A stretch of DNA of 64,000 nucleotides from Hyphomicrobium sp. (GTDB lineage: Bacteria > Pseudomonadota > Alphaproteobacteria > Rhizobiales > Hyphomicrobiaceae): assembly GCF_019744875.1 (NCBI RefSeq), contig NZ_JAIETU010000003.1, positions 310,001 through 374,000 on the forward strand, read 5' to 3'. Position 1 is the stretch's first letter; each line of letters opens with the position of its first letter. Positions 49,933-59,032 of the stretch are shown piece by piece. The notes under the pieces were generated by a model. The model worked only from the letters and a program-made list of their open reading frames with translations, was not told the origin of the DNA and ran no database searches. The translations under genes were made by a program, and so were the position numbers.

Positions 49933-50451
49933 GTGTTCAACCGCGGCTCAAATTCCGATTCAAGTGCACCGAAACCACCAATGCTGCCGACCGCAGCACC
50001 GGTGCCGCCGAGCCCGGCTCAATCGAATGGCCGCGCTTCGCCGTTCGGGGCCGCCTCCACGATGGGTCAGTCCGTCATCGGCACCGATCTCACCATCCTC
50101 GGCGACAAGATCACCATCATTTCGCAGAACAAGCTGCAGATTGACGGCGACGTGCGCGGCGACATCAACGGCAAGCAGATCGTCATCGGTGAGGACGGCT
50201 CCGTCATCGGCACCGTCTGCGCCGAGCAGATCGAAGTACGCGGCGGCGTTCGCGGCGCGATCAAGGCGCAGACCGTGATGCTGCATCCGACCTCCGTGGT
50301 CGAAGGCGACATCTTCCACCAGTCTCTGTCGATTTCCGAAGGCGCTCAGTTCGACGGCCGCGTGCGCCGCGCCAAGGACCTCACGGAAATCACGCCCAAT
50401 CTCGACGTGAATTCGTATCCGAACGCTGGCAACCAGCCGCCGCAAGGCTGA
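49933..50451 (+). CDS. bactofilin (polymer-forming cytoskeletal protein)
   Basis: A 172-residue protein with GTG start and GGGGAGG five bases upstream. A Pro/Ser-rich N-terminal tail (about 1-42) precedes the bactofilin beta-helix domain: VIGTDLTILGD, LQIDGDVRGDINGKQIVIGE, VRGAIKAQTVMLHPTSVVEG. A short C-terminal tail follows. Bactofilins polymerise without nucleotide and often localise envelope enzymes. No hydrolase gene is adjacent; RlpA is 3.5 kb away. Confidence 0.95.
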   Translation: MFNRGSNSDSSAPKPPMLPTAAPVPPSPAQSNGRASPFGAASTMGQSVIGTDLTILGDKITIISQNKLQIDGDVRGDINGKQIVIGEDGSVIGTVCAEQIEVRGGVRGAIKAQTVMLHPTSVVEGDIFHQSLSISEGAQFDGRVRRAKDLTEITPNLDVNSYPNAGNQPPQG

Positions 50452-50507
50452 CCGGTTGCCGCTGCCGGCGCGCAGCACATCGCGCCTCTCCGTTTGGGGG
50501 GAGAGAG

Positions 50508-50542
50508 AGCCCTCTGCCGTTTACGGCAGAGGGCTTTTGTTT
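50508..50542 (+). terminator. intrinsic terminator after the bactofilin gene
   Basis: AGCCCTCTGCCG-TTTA-CGGCAGAGGGCT is a perfect 12-bp stem followed by TTTGTTT. Confidence 0.95.
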
Positions 50543-50552
50543 GCGCGCAATT

Positions 50553-50588
50553 CTAGAACGGACGTCGGCCCTAGAACGGACGACGGCC
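50553..50588. repeat. 18-bp tandem duplication spanning a stop codon
   Basis: CTAGAACGGACGTCGGCC (50553-50570) and CTAGAACGGACGACGGCC (50571-50588) differ at one base. The second copy holds the stop (CTA on plus, TAG on minus) of the 50571-50915 gene. The period of six codons keeps the duplicate in frame. Confidence 0.9.
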
Positions 50589-50915
50589 CGCGCTGTTGGC
50601 GTCGATGCAGGCCATGTAGATGCGGTTGTCGCGGCCGACATGCTGGCACACGTTGCGCTTGAGGTTCGGGTTGTTGCGGATCTCGTTAGCCGAAACCTTC
50701 ACGCCGCGTTCGCGGGCGACCTTCGCCACCAGCTCATCCTGGCAATAGGGCGTCGCCAGCGGCACGCCGTTGACGATCTGGTTTCCGTTGACGCAAGCAA
50801 TGCGCGCTTCGGCCGGACCAGCCAGCGCAAGGGCGACGAACGAGAGCGTCACAGCACCCACGGCGGCAGTGAGGCGCTGGCCGGAAGCGAGGCCGGCGGT
50901 CTTGGTCGATATCAT
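50571..50915 (-). CDS. small exported protein of unknown function
   Basis: A 114-residue protein. The ATG at 50915 has GGAG six bases upstream and starts a long signal peptide (LTAAVGAVTLSFVALALAGPAEA). The mature part has four cysteines (IACVNG, PYCQDE, NVCQHV, MACIDA), which could form two disulfides, and ends NSAGRRPF. Its stop lies in a tandem duplication. Not recognised. Confidence 0.8.
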   Translation of the reverse strand: MISTKTAGLASGQRLTAAVGAVTLSFVALALAGPAEARIACVNGNQIVNGVPLATPYCQDELVAKVARERGVKVSANEIRNNPNLKRNVCQHVGRDNRIYMACIDANSAGRRPF

Positions 50916-51120
50916 AAAATACTCCATTGGTTTAGGCACCACCGCCCGGGGGCGAGGCAGGGCGCCGGGAATGCGTCTTAGGGACTTGAGGGGCGTGGCC
51001 GCTATACCGCGCGGAACAGCCCAAAACGGGCCAAGTGTTCACGGACGATATCGGGGCAAGTGCACTTTGCACTAAGGTATGGGGATCCGCCCGGGGAGTT
51101 CAAGGCGGCGAGGAACAAAC

Positions 51121-52089
51121 ATGCTGACGATCTATGACACCAACGGCGAAAGTCTGGTTCGCCACAACGAAACCGCACCCATCTCGCCCGACACCGTCTG
51201 GTACGATCTCCTCAATCCCACCAAGGAGGAGGACAACCACGTCGAAGCGCTGCTCAAGATCTCGGTGCCGACGCGGGCGGAAATGCGCGAGATCGAAGCC
51301 TCGAGCCGCTTCTATCATGAGAACGGCGCGAGCTACATGACGGGCTTCATCGCCCACAACATCGACGAGCAGACGCTCGGGTCGTCAACGCTCACGTTCA
51401 TTCTCACCGGCAATGCTCTCGTCACCGTGCGCTACAGCGACACCAAGGCGTTCCCGACGTTCCTGTCGCGCGTCGAGCGCCGCGACGCCACGTGCAGAAC
51501 GGGGGCGAGCATCATGGTCGGCCTGATCGAAACGCTCATCGAGCAGCAGGCCGATCTGATCGTGAACATCCAGGATCGCGTCGAGAAAATCGCCCAGGGC
51601 ATTTTCAGCCTCGACAAGCGCCGCACCCGCGACACCAAGCTGGACGTTCTTCTGAAGGGCATCGGCAAGCAGGGCGACATGGTCGCGCGCCTGTCGGAAA
51701 GCGCAACCTCCATCGAGCGTGTGCTGCACGTGTTGCGCAACACCGCCCAGGAGCGCAACTGCGACGGCAAGATCTTCCAGCGCATCGGCACCACAGACCG
51801 CGATCTCAAGTCGCTCTCCGAGCACATGCGCTTTCTTTCGGATCGCATCGGCTTCCTGCTCAATGCCACCCTCGGCCTCATTTCGAATGAGCAGAACCAG
51901 ATCATCAAGCTCTTCTCGGTGATGGCCGTGATGCTGATGCCGCCGACGCTCGTCGCCTCGATCTACGGCATGAACTTCGAGCACATGCCGGAGATCAAAT
52001 GGCTGCACGGCTATCCGATGGCGCTCGGCCTGATGGTGATATCCGCCGTCATCCCCTTCCTCTATTTCCGCCGCAAGGGGTGGCTCTAG
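51121..52089 (+). CDS. CorA-family divalent cation transporter
   Basis: A 322-residue magnesium (or cobalt/zinc) channel. The cytoplasmic alpha/beta and stalk-helix domain occupies about residues 1-260. The first membrane helix ends in YGMNFEHMPE with the invariant GMN (283-285). A second helix and the basic tail FRRKGWL complete it. GAGGA precedes the ATG at 51121. It lies between convergent chrA and an upstream divergent small gene. Confidence 0.95.
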   Translation: MLTIYDTNGESLVRHNETAPISPDTVWYDLLNPTKEEDNHVEALLKISVPTRAEMREIEASSRFYHENGASYMTGFIAHNIDEQTLGSSTLTFILTGNALVTVRYSDTKAFPTFLSRVERRDATCRTGASIMVGLIETLIEQQADLIVNIQDRVEKIAQGIFSLDKRRTRDTKLDVLLKGIGKQGDMVARLSESATSIERVLHVLRNTAQERNCDGKIFQRIGTTDRDLKSLSEHMRFLSDRIGFLLNATLGLISNEQNQIIKLFSVMAVMLMPPTLVASIYGMNFEHMPEIKWLHGYPMALGLMVISAVIPFLYFRRKGWL

Positions 52090-52109
52090 CGCACACCTCA
52101 CCACTTATT

Positions 52110-52141
52110 CCTCCCCCTTGTGGGGGAGGTTAAGAGGGGGG
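52110..52141. repeat. partial copy of the palindromic element found in thiC
   Basis: CCTCCCCC-TTGT-GGGGGAGG forms a perfect 8-bp hairpin (52110-52129), followed by TTAAGAGGGGGGA. It matches one half of the element at 30901-30999. Here it sits in the short gap between convergent corA and chrA and could help end transcription. Confidence 0.8.
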
Positions 52142-52188
52142 ATTCCAGAACATTCGCTGTTTTGCCCCACACAAGAGTTCAGGAGCAC

Positions 52189-53490
52189 TCAGAGCAGCAT
52201 CGATCCGATCAAACTCGCCGCCGCGCAAATCGCGAGCGCGGCCAGGATGCTGCGCGTGGCAAACACAATGACGAGAGCCATAACCGCGAGCGCCCCCAGC
52301 GCGGGATTGAAGCTCGACAGCACCGGCAGCGTCGGACTGACCGGCCCCCAGGCCACCGGCCCCACCTCGCGAAACAGCACATGCAGCGCAAACCAGAGCG
52401 TGAGATTGAGGATCACGCCGACCACCGCCGCCGTCACCGCCCTGAGCGCACCCGACAGGCGCGGCTCCCGCGTCAGCCAGTCGATGTAAGGCGCGCCCGC
52501 GAAAATCCAGAGGAAGCACGGCGCGAACGTGGCCCATAGCGTTACGAGCCCGCCGAGCACGCCCATCAGCAGCGGCCAGTCTCCGCCGTGACGCCAGGCC
52601 GCCAGCACACCCACGAACTCCGTGACCAGGATCAGCGGACCGGGCGTCGTCTCGGCCAGACCAAGCGCATCGAGCATCTCGCCGGGCGAAAGCCAGCCGA
52701 AGCCGTCGACGACCTGCTGGGCCATGTAGGTCAGCACGGCATAGGCACCGCCGAACGTCACGACCGCGAGCTTCGAATAGAACACCGCCAGTTGCGAGAG
52801 CACATGCGACGGCCCGAAGAGCGCGCCGACGAGCAGCAGCGGCGCGATCCAGATCACGAGCCAGACCGCAATCGTCTTGAGCGTCGCGCTCGTGCGAACG
52901 GGCGACGGCGCGGCCCCCTCCGTCACCTCATGCGCATTGGCCGACAGGTAGCCCACAGCAAGCGCAGCCGCGACGATGAGCGGAAACGGCACATGGAACG
53001 CGAACAGCGCCACGAAGGCGGCCGCCGCAATCAGCCAGTCCATCGGCCCCTTCAAGGCCCGGCGCGCAACGCGCACGAGCGCCTCGACGACAATCGCGAG
53101 CACCGCCGCCTTGACGCCGACGAACAGCGCTTCGACCACAGGCAGCGACCCGAACGCGGCGTAGAGCAGCGCGAGCGCGAGCATGATCGCCGCGCCGGGC
53201 AGCACGAACAGCAATCCGGCCGCCAGCCCGCCCGCAACCCCGTGCAGCCGCCAGCCGGCATAGGTCGCCAGTTGCATCGCCTCAGGGCCGGGCAGCAGCA
53301 TGCAGAAGTTCAACGCCGACAGAAATCGCTTCTCATCGAGCCAGCCGCGCTTCTCGACCAGCTCCTGGTGCAGCAGCGCGATCTGCCCCGCCGGCCCGCC
53401 GAACGAGAGCAGCCCGATCCGCGTCCACACCCCCAACGCCTCCCGGAATGAGGGCGGCTGCGAGGTCGAAGGCATTGCGGGCTGGGGCAT
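52189..53490 (-). CDS. chrA: chromate transporter ChrA (two-domain form)
   Basis: A 433-residue membrane protein with two homologous CHR halves. The N-terminal half contains GLLSFGGPAGQIALLHQELV and LNFCMLLPGPEAMQLATYAGW. The C-terminal half repeats the pattern with YSKLAVVTFGGAYAVLTYMAQQ and LGLAETTPGPLILVTEF. About ten to twelve helices are present. The family exports chromate, and some members act on other oxyanions. No chrB regulator is next to it. Confidence 0.94.
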   Translation of the reverse strand: MPQPAMPSTSQPPSFREALGVWTRIGLLSFGGPAGQIALLHQELVEKRGWLDEKRFLSALNFCMLLPGPEAMQLATYAGWRLHGVAGGLAAGLLFVLPGAAIMLALALLYAAFGSLPVVEALFVGVKAAVLAIVVEALVRVARRALKGPMDWLIAAAAFVALFAFHVPFPLIVAAALAVGYLSANAHEVTEGAAPSPVRTSATLKTIAVWLVIWIAPLLLVGALFGPSHVLSQLAVFYSKLAVVTFGGAYAVLTYMAQQVVDGFGWLSPGEMLDALGLAETTPGPLILVTEFVGVLAAWRHGGDWPLLMGVLGGLVTLWATFAPCFLWIFAGAPYIDWLTREPRLSGALRAVTAAVVGVILNLTLWFALHVLFREVGPVAWGPVSPTLPVLSSFNPALGALAVMALVIVFATRSILAALAICAAASLIGSMLL

Positions 53491-54013
53491 GACCTGTCCT
53501 TGGGCGGGGCTCTCTCATTAACGGCTCTGCATGACGCTCGATAGTGCGGCAACGATCGGCCACAGCCCGGACAGACCACGCGGCGCGATCACAAAGCCCA
53601 CAAACGGACGCCACAAAGACGACGCATTTCCAGAGCCTTGCAAGCCTTAGATAACCCGTTTTGTTCTGCGACCTGCCGTCGCACTTATTGCAGCGCACAA
53701 TAAAAAACGATGCAGAATCAACGCTGCATCCAATCGTTAAAAACAATGTTCAGTAACGGGCATTGCTTCCGCCCAATTCGGCTGGTCAGGTGCCGCTCAC
53801 CAGAACGGGGGGTCATGCACGACCCCGCATTTCATAGTGGCAGGACACAAATTCTGGTGGTGCACCGAGATCCTCTCGTCGCACCGGTGGCCCGACGGCT
53901 TGAAGAAGTTGGATCCGCCAAGGCGGACGGCGAGTGACACCCAGGAGGGGACCTCGACCGCGTTGGGCCTTTTCGAACCACGGCACTGCCACAGGGACGA
54001 ATGGAGAATGACT
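53491..54013. other. gene-free region upstream of rlpA
   Basis: About 520 bases without a supported gene. An A+T-rich part (53640-53770) contains a 7-bp hairpin GATGCAG/CTGCATC (53709-53730) flanked by AAAAAACG and ATCGTTAAAAA. This could be a small-RNA end or regulatory structure. Nothing else is recognised. Confidence 0.4.
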
Positions 54014-54607
54014 ATGCGGTATATTGCATTGGCGACGCTCGCACTTTTGACGGTTGGCACGTTTGACGCTCGCACCGCGAGCGCAGCCCCCCGGAAGTGC
54101 GTCGGCACCGAAGTCGCTTGCAAGTCGGCCGGTTCGGCATCGAAAGCCAGCTACAAGAAGGCGAGCTACAAGAAAGCCAGCTATAAGAAGGCCAGCTACA
54201 AGAAGCAGCACGCCGTCGCGCACAAGAAGGGCAGCCACGCTGCTCGCCGCGCCGCTGCACACCAGAAGCGGGTCGCCAAGAAGACCTCCGGCTCGTCGTA
54301 CAGCGCTGTTTCCCACTCGGGCGGCGGCTCGGGCATTGCCTCCTACTACTGGCAGGGCCAGCAGACCGCTTCGGGCGCACGCTTCAACCCGAACGGCCTC
54401 ACGGCTGCTCACCGCACGCTGCCCTTCGGCACGCGCGTTCACGTGACCAACCACTCGAACGGTCGCTCGGTCACGGTCACGATCAATGACCGCGGTCCCT
54501 TCATCAAGGGTCGCGTGATCGACCTGTCGCGCGGCGCCGCCAGCGCCATCGGCATGACGGGCCAGGGCCTCGCCCGCGTCTCGTACACCGTCGTCGGCCG
54601 CGGCTAA
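54014..54607 (+). CDS. rlpA: RlpA-family septal ring lytic transglycosylase-like protein
   Basis: A 197-residue exported protein. The ATG at 54014 has GGAG seven bases upstream and begins a signal peptide ([22 protein letters not shown]). The mature N-terminus is very basic and contains four tandem ASYKK units (15-bp DNA repeats). The C-terminal double-psi beta barrel has [36 protein letters not shown] and [18 protein letters not shown], with the catalytic-type Asp. RlpA cleaves naked glycan strands. No lipobox and no SPOR domain are present. Confidence 0.92.
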   Translation: MRYIALATLALLTVGTFDARTASAAPRKCVGTEVACKSAGSASKASYKKASYKKASYKKASYKKQHAVAHKKGSHAARRAAAHQKRVAKKTSGSSYSAVSHSGGGSGIASYYWQGQQTASGARFNPNGLTAAHRTLPFGTRVHVTNHSNGRSVTVTINDRGPFIKGRVIDLSRGAASAIGMTGQGLARVSYTVVGRG

Positions 54608-54632
54608 GCTCGGACGCACGAACGACATCGAA

Positions 54633-54663
54633 GGCGAGCCGCCCCGCGCGGCTCGCCTTTTTT
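54633..54663 (+). terminator. intrinsic terminator after rlpA
   Basis: GGCGAGCCGC and GCGGCTCGCC form a perfect 10-bp stem (54633-54657) followed by six T residues. Confidence 0.95.
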
Positions 54664-54769
54664 ATTGGCGATGCCCCTCTTCACCACACTGCCCATTTGG
54701 GCTTGGGCTGGCGGCAATTATCGGTATATTACGGAAAGTTACTATCCCCAGCGTGAGCGTTCCCGCACG

Positions 54770-55546
54770 ATGAAAGCATCACCGAGCAGCAAGGAGCGCG
54801 CGGCCGCCGTCCAGACCGTCCGGACGGCGATGGTCGAGAAGAAGCTCACCCAGGCCGAGCTGGCCGACGCCGCCGACTGCCATGAGAAGACCATCCAGAA
54901 CCTTCTGCACGGCAAGCCTGTGCGCGAGCAAACCCTGTTCGACGTCGCGATGGTGCTGGGTCTCGACTATCAGCGCCTCAAGGAGTCCTGGTTCGGCTCC
55001 ATGTCCACGGCCCAGCCCATGGAGCTCAAGGGCGAGGGCGGCGTCGTGGCCCCGGTCTACATGGGCGCCTACACTCACGCCGCCGTCGACCACTACATCG
55101 GCAGCTACCTCACCATCCGCCCCGCCTTCGCCAAGCCCGACGCAATCGTCGCCTACCGCACCGACATCGTCTGGGATCCCGAGTGGCCGAGCCTGCTGTT
55201 CGAGGAACGCGAGCGCCCGGACGCGCCGTTTTCCCACCGCGGCCGCCTCTACGTGCCGGCGTCGTCCATGTACATCCACCTGGTGTCGCTGACCAAGGGC
55301 GCCATGCGCATGGTGCTGATCTCGCAGATCGACCAGAACGGCGAGATGCGCGGCCTGATCACCACCCTCAACAAGCAGCGCGCATCGTACGTGCCCGTCT
55401 CGGCGCCGATCGTCTATTTGAAGCGGCAGGAATTCAAATCGCTGGCGCTCGGCGAGATCCTGCCCAAGACGCCGGACTACAAGATCTACAAGGCGCTGCT
55501 CGAGACATCCGTCGAGGAAGGCTACGCCAAGCTCATCGGCCCCTAG
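54770..55546 (+). CDS. XRE-type helix-turn-helix regulator with large C-terminal domain
   Basis: A 258-residue protein. The N-terminal HTH (about 15-70) reads VEKKLTQAELADAADCHEKT, then LFDVAMVLGLDYQRL. The C-terminal 170 residues have no familiar domain; they contain VAPVYMGAYTHAAVDHYIGS and YLTIRPAF and may be a sensory beta domain. The ATG at 54770 follows an A+T-rich upstream stretch that probably holds its promoter. The frame is open further upstream. Ligand and targets are unknown. Confidence 0.85.
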   Translation: MKASPSSKERAAAVQTVRTAMVEKKLTQAELADAADCHEKTIQNLLHGKPVREQTLFDVAMVLGLDYQRLKESWFGSMSTAQPMELKGEGGVVAPVYMGAYTHAAVDHYIGSYLTIRPAFAKPDAIVAYRTDIVWDPEWPSLLFEERERPDAPFSHRGRLYVPASSMYIHLVSLTKGAMRMVLISQIDQNGEMRGLITTLNKQRASYVPVSAPIVYLKRQEFKSLALGEILPKTPDYKIYKALLETSVEEGYAKLIGP

Positions 55547-55561
55547 CGACGCCGCCGTCCC

Positions 55562-56701
55562 TTACGCCCGCGAGCGCAACGGCTCGGCGCCCGCTTCGGC
55601 ATCGGCTGCGGGCTCGTCCTCGACGACGTTCGACAGATCGCCCTGGAAGCGCAAGGCGAGATCCACCGTCTCCCTCCGTCCGACCGATTTCAGGTGCTGC
55701 CCGATCCACTTGTGGGCCTGCGTGCGACCCGCCCCGTGAAGATAGGTGAACAGCCCGAGATCGGGCTTCATCTTGCTGTCGTCCGAGAGGCTCGCCGTGT
55801 AGCGCCCCGCCTCGATCAGATGGAAGCGATGCGCCGCGAGCGCTGCTTGCCGGCCACGCCGCACGGCGCCGAAGCGGCCGCGCATCGCTTCGCGCACGGC
55901 CAGAATGAACTCCACATCCCGCAGCAGCGGCGCATTGAACGTCAGCCGGTTCGTCGTGCTCGCGATCTCGCGCGCGCCCTTCGGCAGAACCGGCCGCAGC
56001 AGCGGATTGATCTGCACGATCAGCGTATCCGCGACCGGGCTGTCGCTCGCCAGCGTCACGAGATCGGGGTTCTTGGAAAACCCGCCGTCCCAGTATCCGA
56101 CGCCATCGATTTCAACCGTGCGATGCAGCGTCGGCAGGCACGCCGACGCCAGCACCGCGTCCACCGTCATCTCTTTCTGGCGAAACAGCCGCGACCGCCC
56201 CGTGGCAACCTCGGTCGCCGCGATCAGCAATCCAACCGGCGACTTCTCGCGAATGGCCTCGAAATCGATCGTCTCGGCCAAGAGGTTGCGCAAGGGATCG
56301 AACCCGAGCGGATTGAACTCATAGGGCGACAACAGCCCCGCCACCTGCGCGAACGTCGAGGAGTGCGTGAGCCCGAACAGGAACGGATTGAGCCTGAGGA
56401 GATCCGGCACGCCCGCCTTGTGCACGCCCTCCCACACCTCGCGCAGCTTAGCACGCGCACCAGCCCGCCCGCCCGTGGCGAGCCCCGATGCCAGCGCGAC
56501 CGCATTGACCGCCCCCGCGCTGGTGCCCGACACGCAGCCGAACGTCAGCGCGTCTTCCTCGAGCAGCCGGTCGAGCACACCCCACGTGAAAGCGCCGTGC
56601 GCGCCGCCACCTTGGAGAGCCAGATTGATCCGGAAATGTCTTCTGAAGCGCAGCAAAAAGGAATGCTCCTGGCCCACGCGCGGATTGGTTAACCCTAGCA
56701 C
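55562..56701 (-). CDS. patatin-like phospholipase
   Basis: A 379-residue lipid acyl hydrolase. The oxyanion loop is GGGAHG (31-36), the nucleophile is in GTSAG (Ser61), and the dyad aspartate is in YWDGGF. The C-terminal half contains HLIEAGRYTASL. The GTG start at 56701 has TAAGG upstream. It resembles RssA-type bacterial patatins, cytoplasmic or membrane-associated. It converges with the XRE gene. Confidence 0.94.
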   Translation of the reverse strand: MLGLTNPRVGQEHSFLLRFRRHFRINLALQGGGAHGAFTWGVLDRLLEEDALTFGCVSGTSAGAVNAVALASGLATGGRAGARAKLREVWEGVHKAGVPDLLRLNPFLFGLTHSSTFAQVAGLLSPYEFNPLGFDPLRNLLAETIDFEAIREKSPVGLLIAATEVATGRSRLFRQKEMTVDAVLASACLPTLHRTVEIDGVGYWDGGFSKNPDLVTLASDSPVADTLIVQINPLLRPVLPKGAREIASTTNRLTFNAPLLRDVEFILAVREAMRGRFGAVRRGRQAALAAHRFHLIEAGRYTASLSDDSKMKPDLGLFTYLHGAGRTQAHKWIGQHLKSVGRRETVDLALRFQGDLSNVVEDEPAADAEAGAEPLRSRA

Positions 56702-56789
56702 GATGGAGCCTTACGTCCGCCCCGCAATAGGCCGCATGACTTAATTGCACCTGCCTAAAAGTGAGCACAAACGCATTTGTTTCATGCGT

Positions 56790-57704
56790 TCATGACTTTG
56801 GCGCAACAAGCTCGCGCTCGTCGAGCGCCACCACCTCGCCTCCCTCCACAGCCAATCCGCGCGTGATGCTGACGATCCGGGTGCCCCCTTCGTCGCGGCT
56901 GAGGCGCAGCACGCGATAGCGCGCCAACGGCTCGTCGTGACGCGGCCGGCCCGCCGAGGCCGCCGATATGCCCAGCACCGGCACGCCGCTGCGCCACAGC
57001 AGCGTGTCACGATGATTGTGTCCGTGCAGCACGAGCTCGGCCCCGCAACGGTCGAGCACATCTCCGAACGCAGCCGCATCCGACAGCGCCCGCCGCGGCG
57101 GCGCCTGCCCCGGCAGCGGCGGATGATGGATGAGAACGACGCGGATGAGGTTCTGCGCCTTGAGCCGGCCGAGACACGTCGCGAGATCCGCGAGCTGCGC
57201 CTCGCCGAGACGGCCGATGGCGGAAAACAACGGCGTTGGAATTGCGGAGTTGAGCCCGATCAGCGCCACCGGCCCTAGGATCTTCACGAACGGAAACCGC
57301 ACCGGCTCGCTCGCGCTCCAATCCCCGCCCGAACGCATGTACGGCGCCCACGTGTCGAGGCACGACGCGCCATGCAGCCGCGCCGTATAGATGTCGTGGT
57401 TGCCCGGCACGACCGACACGCGGTCCGGCTCGCCGAGCGAAGCGAGCCACGCCGTCGCCGCACCGTACTCTCCCGGCAAACCAATGTTGGCCAAATCGCC
57501 GGTGACGGCGATATGATCGGCGCCCTGCGCGAGCGCATCGGCCGCGATCAGGTTCGCGACCTCACGCCGGTGAATACGCACCCGCCCGCGATGCCAGTTG
57601 AGATAGCCGACGCCCCGTTTGATGTTCCAGTAACGCCAGTGAAATCCTTCGATCGGCCCGAGGTGAACGTCCGACATGTGGATCAACGTGAATGTCTGGG
57701 TCAT
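56790..57704 (-). CDS. calcineurin-like metallophosphoesterase
   Basis: A 304-residue phosphoesterase. The metal-binding blocks appear in order: MSDVHLG, TGDLANIG, VPGNHD, IHHPP, HGHNH. The N-terminal part has the inserted segment GFHWRYWNIKRGVGYLNW. It is divergent from the Nudix gene with an 83-base gap. The substrate (cyclic nucleotide, phospholipid or nucleotide) cannot be read from sequence. Confidence 0.95.
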   Translation of the reverse strand: MTQTFTLIHMSDVHLGPIEGFHWRYWNIKRGVGYLNWHRGRVRIHRREVANLIAADALAQGADHIAVTGDLANIGLPGEYGAATAWLASLGEPDRVSVVPGNHDIYTARLHGASCLDTWAPYMRSGGDWSASEPVRFPFVKILGPVALIGLNSAIPTPLFSAIGRLGEAQLADLATCLGRLKAQNLIRVVLIHHPPLPGQAPPRRALSDAAAFGDVLDRCGAELVLHGHNHRDTLLWRSGVPVLGISAASAGRPRHDEPLARYRVLRLSRDEGGTRIVSITRGLAVEGGEVVALDERELVAPKS

Positions 57705-57787
57705 CTGCCCTCGAGCCGTGATCGTGTCTGAAGCCCGCGTATGCCCCGCGCCGGAGCGCGCTCCATGGCCTCGCCGAGGACTGCCAC

Positions 57788-58291
57788 GTGCTGCCTGAAA
57801 AGCTGATCAGCAAAACCCTGCAGCGCTACTGGCGGTACTCTCGCGGTTTGACGTTGGGCGCGCAAGGCGTCGTGCTCGACGCCGACAACAAGGTGCTCCT
57901 GATCCGCCATACCTATCGGCCAGGATGGCATTTCCCCGGCGGCGGCGTCGAGAAGGGCGAGACGGTCGAGGATGCGCTGCACCGCGAGCTTTACGAGGAA
58001 GCGGGCGTCGAGGTCACGGGCCTGCCCGAGCTGTTCGGCCTCTATGCCAACCATCACCTCTTCCCGGGCGATCACATCGCGCTCTTCGTCGTCCGGTCCT
58101 GGATCCAGAAAGTGGTACCCAAGCCGAATGCCGAAATCGCCGAGCACCGCCTCGTGCCGTGGGATGCCCTGCCGGACGGCACGACCGCCCCGGTTCGCCG
58201 TCGCCTGCTCGAGATCATGACCGGCGAACCGCGCTCCCAGAACTGGTCGAATGCACGCTCCGAAAGCGTCCCCCGCCCGCCTTCGACATGA
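57788..58291 (+). CDS. Nudix hydrolase
   Basis: A 167-residue pyrophosphohydrolase. The Nudix box [20 protein letters not shown] plus EAGV is complete, with the catalytic glutamates in [15 protein letters not shown] precedes it. The GTG at 57788 is the start used here; no strong Shine-Dalgarno sequence is seen. The substrate is unknown. Confidence 0.93.
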   Translation: MLPEKLISKTLQRYWRYSRGLTLGAQGVVLDADNKVLLIRHTYRPGWHFPGGGVEKGETVEDALHRELYEEAGVEVTGLPELFGLYANHHLFPGDHIALFVVRSWIQKVVPKPNAEIAEHRLVPWDALPDGTTAPVRRRLLEIMTGEPRSQNWSNARSESVPRPPST

Positions 58292-58485
58292 AGGATTTGC
58301 GACAACACCCGCCAAAAAGCCTGCTGAACGACCGCCAAAGCGTCGCCCTAGACCCACCCCGGGCGTCATGCTAAAGCGCCGCCCATGAGCAACCGGCCCG
58401 CCAGCTTGAGACCGACGACGCGACGAGAGCGCACGCACCACGCGCGCGCCTCAACGTCTGTCTGAACCTGTCCAGGATCCCGACC

Positions 58486-58992
58486 ATGCTCCAAAACGTC
58501 GTCCACCGGCCGGTCACGCCGGAAGACATCCCTGTCATCTCCGATCTTCACAACCGCGTTTTCGGCCCCGGCCGGTTCGCGCGCACGGCCTATCGCGTAC
58601 GCGAGCAGATGGGCCCCCGCGCCGAGATCTCCCGCTTCTGCCGCATCGCGGAGAAGGACGGCCGCATGATCGCGGCAATTCGGATGTCCGAGGTGACGAT
58701 CGGCGGCGCCAAGGGCCCGCTGCTGCTCGGCCCCATCGTCGTCGATCCGGCCTACACCAACCAGGGCTACGGCCGCGCCCTGATCGGCGACGTGATGGAA
58801 GAGGCGCGCGCGGCCGGCATTCCCCTCATCGTGCTCGTCGGCGACGAACCCTACTACGGGCGTTTCGGCTTCAAGCCGGTGAAGCCGGGGCACATCACAT
58901 TTCCGGGCCCGGTCAACATCGCGCGCATTCTCGCAGCCGAACTCAAGCCGGGCGCATTGAACGACTTCCACGGCTGCGTCTCTGGCGCTTGA
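58486..58992 (+). CDS. GNAT-family N-acetyltransferase (YhbS-like)
   Basis: A 168-residue acetyltransferase. LLLGPIVVDPAYTNQGYGRA provides the acetyl-CoA loop (QGYGRAL), and GDEPYYGRFGFKPVKPGHIT is the YhbS-type motif B with the DEPYY substrate-site strand. The role is unknown. Confidence 0.92.
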   Translation: MLQNVVHRPVTPEDIPVISDLHNRVFGPGRFARTAYRVREQMGPRAEISRFCRIAEKDGRMIAAIRMSEVTIGGAKGPLLLGPIVVDPAYTNQGYGRALIGDVMEEARAAGIPLIVLVGDEPYYGRFGFKPVKPGHITFPGPVNIARILAAELKPGALNDFHGCVSGA

Positions 58993-59032
58993 AGCGGAGT
59001 GCTCTCCGTCTCGCCGCAGCCGTCGATACGGG

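Noticed and set aside
53710-53937. 75-codon frame upstream of rlpA
   Set aside because: Unusual composition, no ribosome-binding site, and it runs through a hairpin; probably untranslated.
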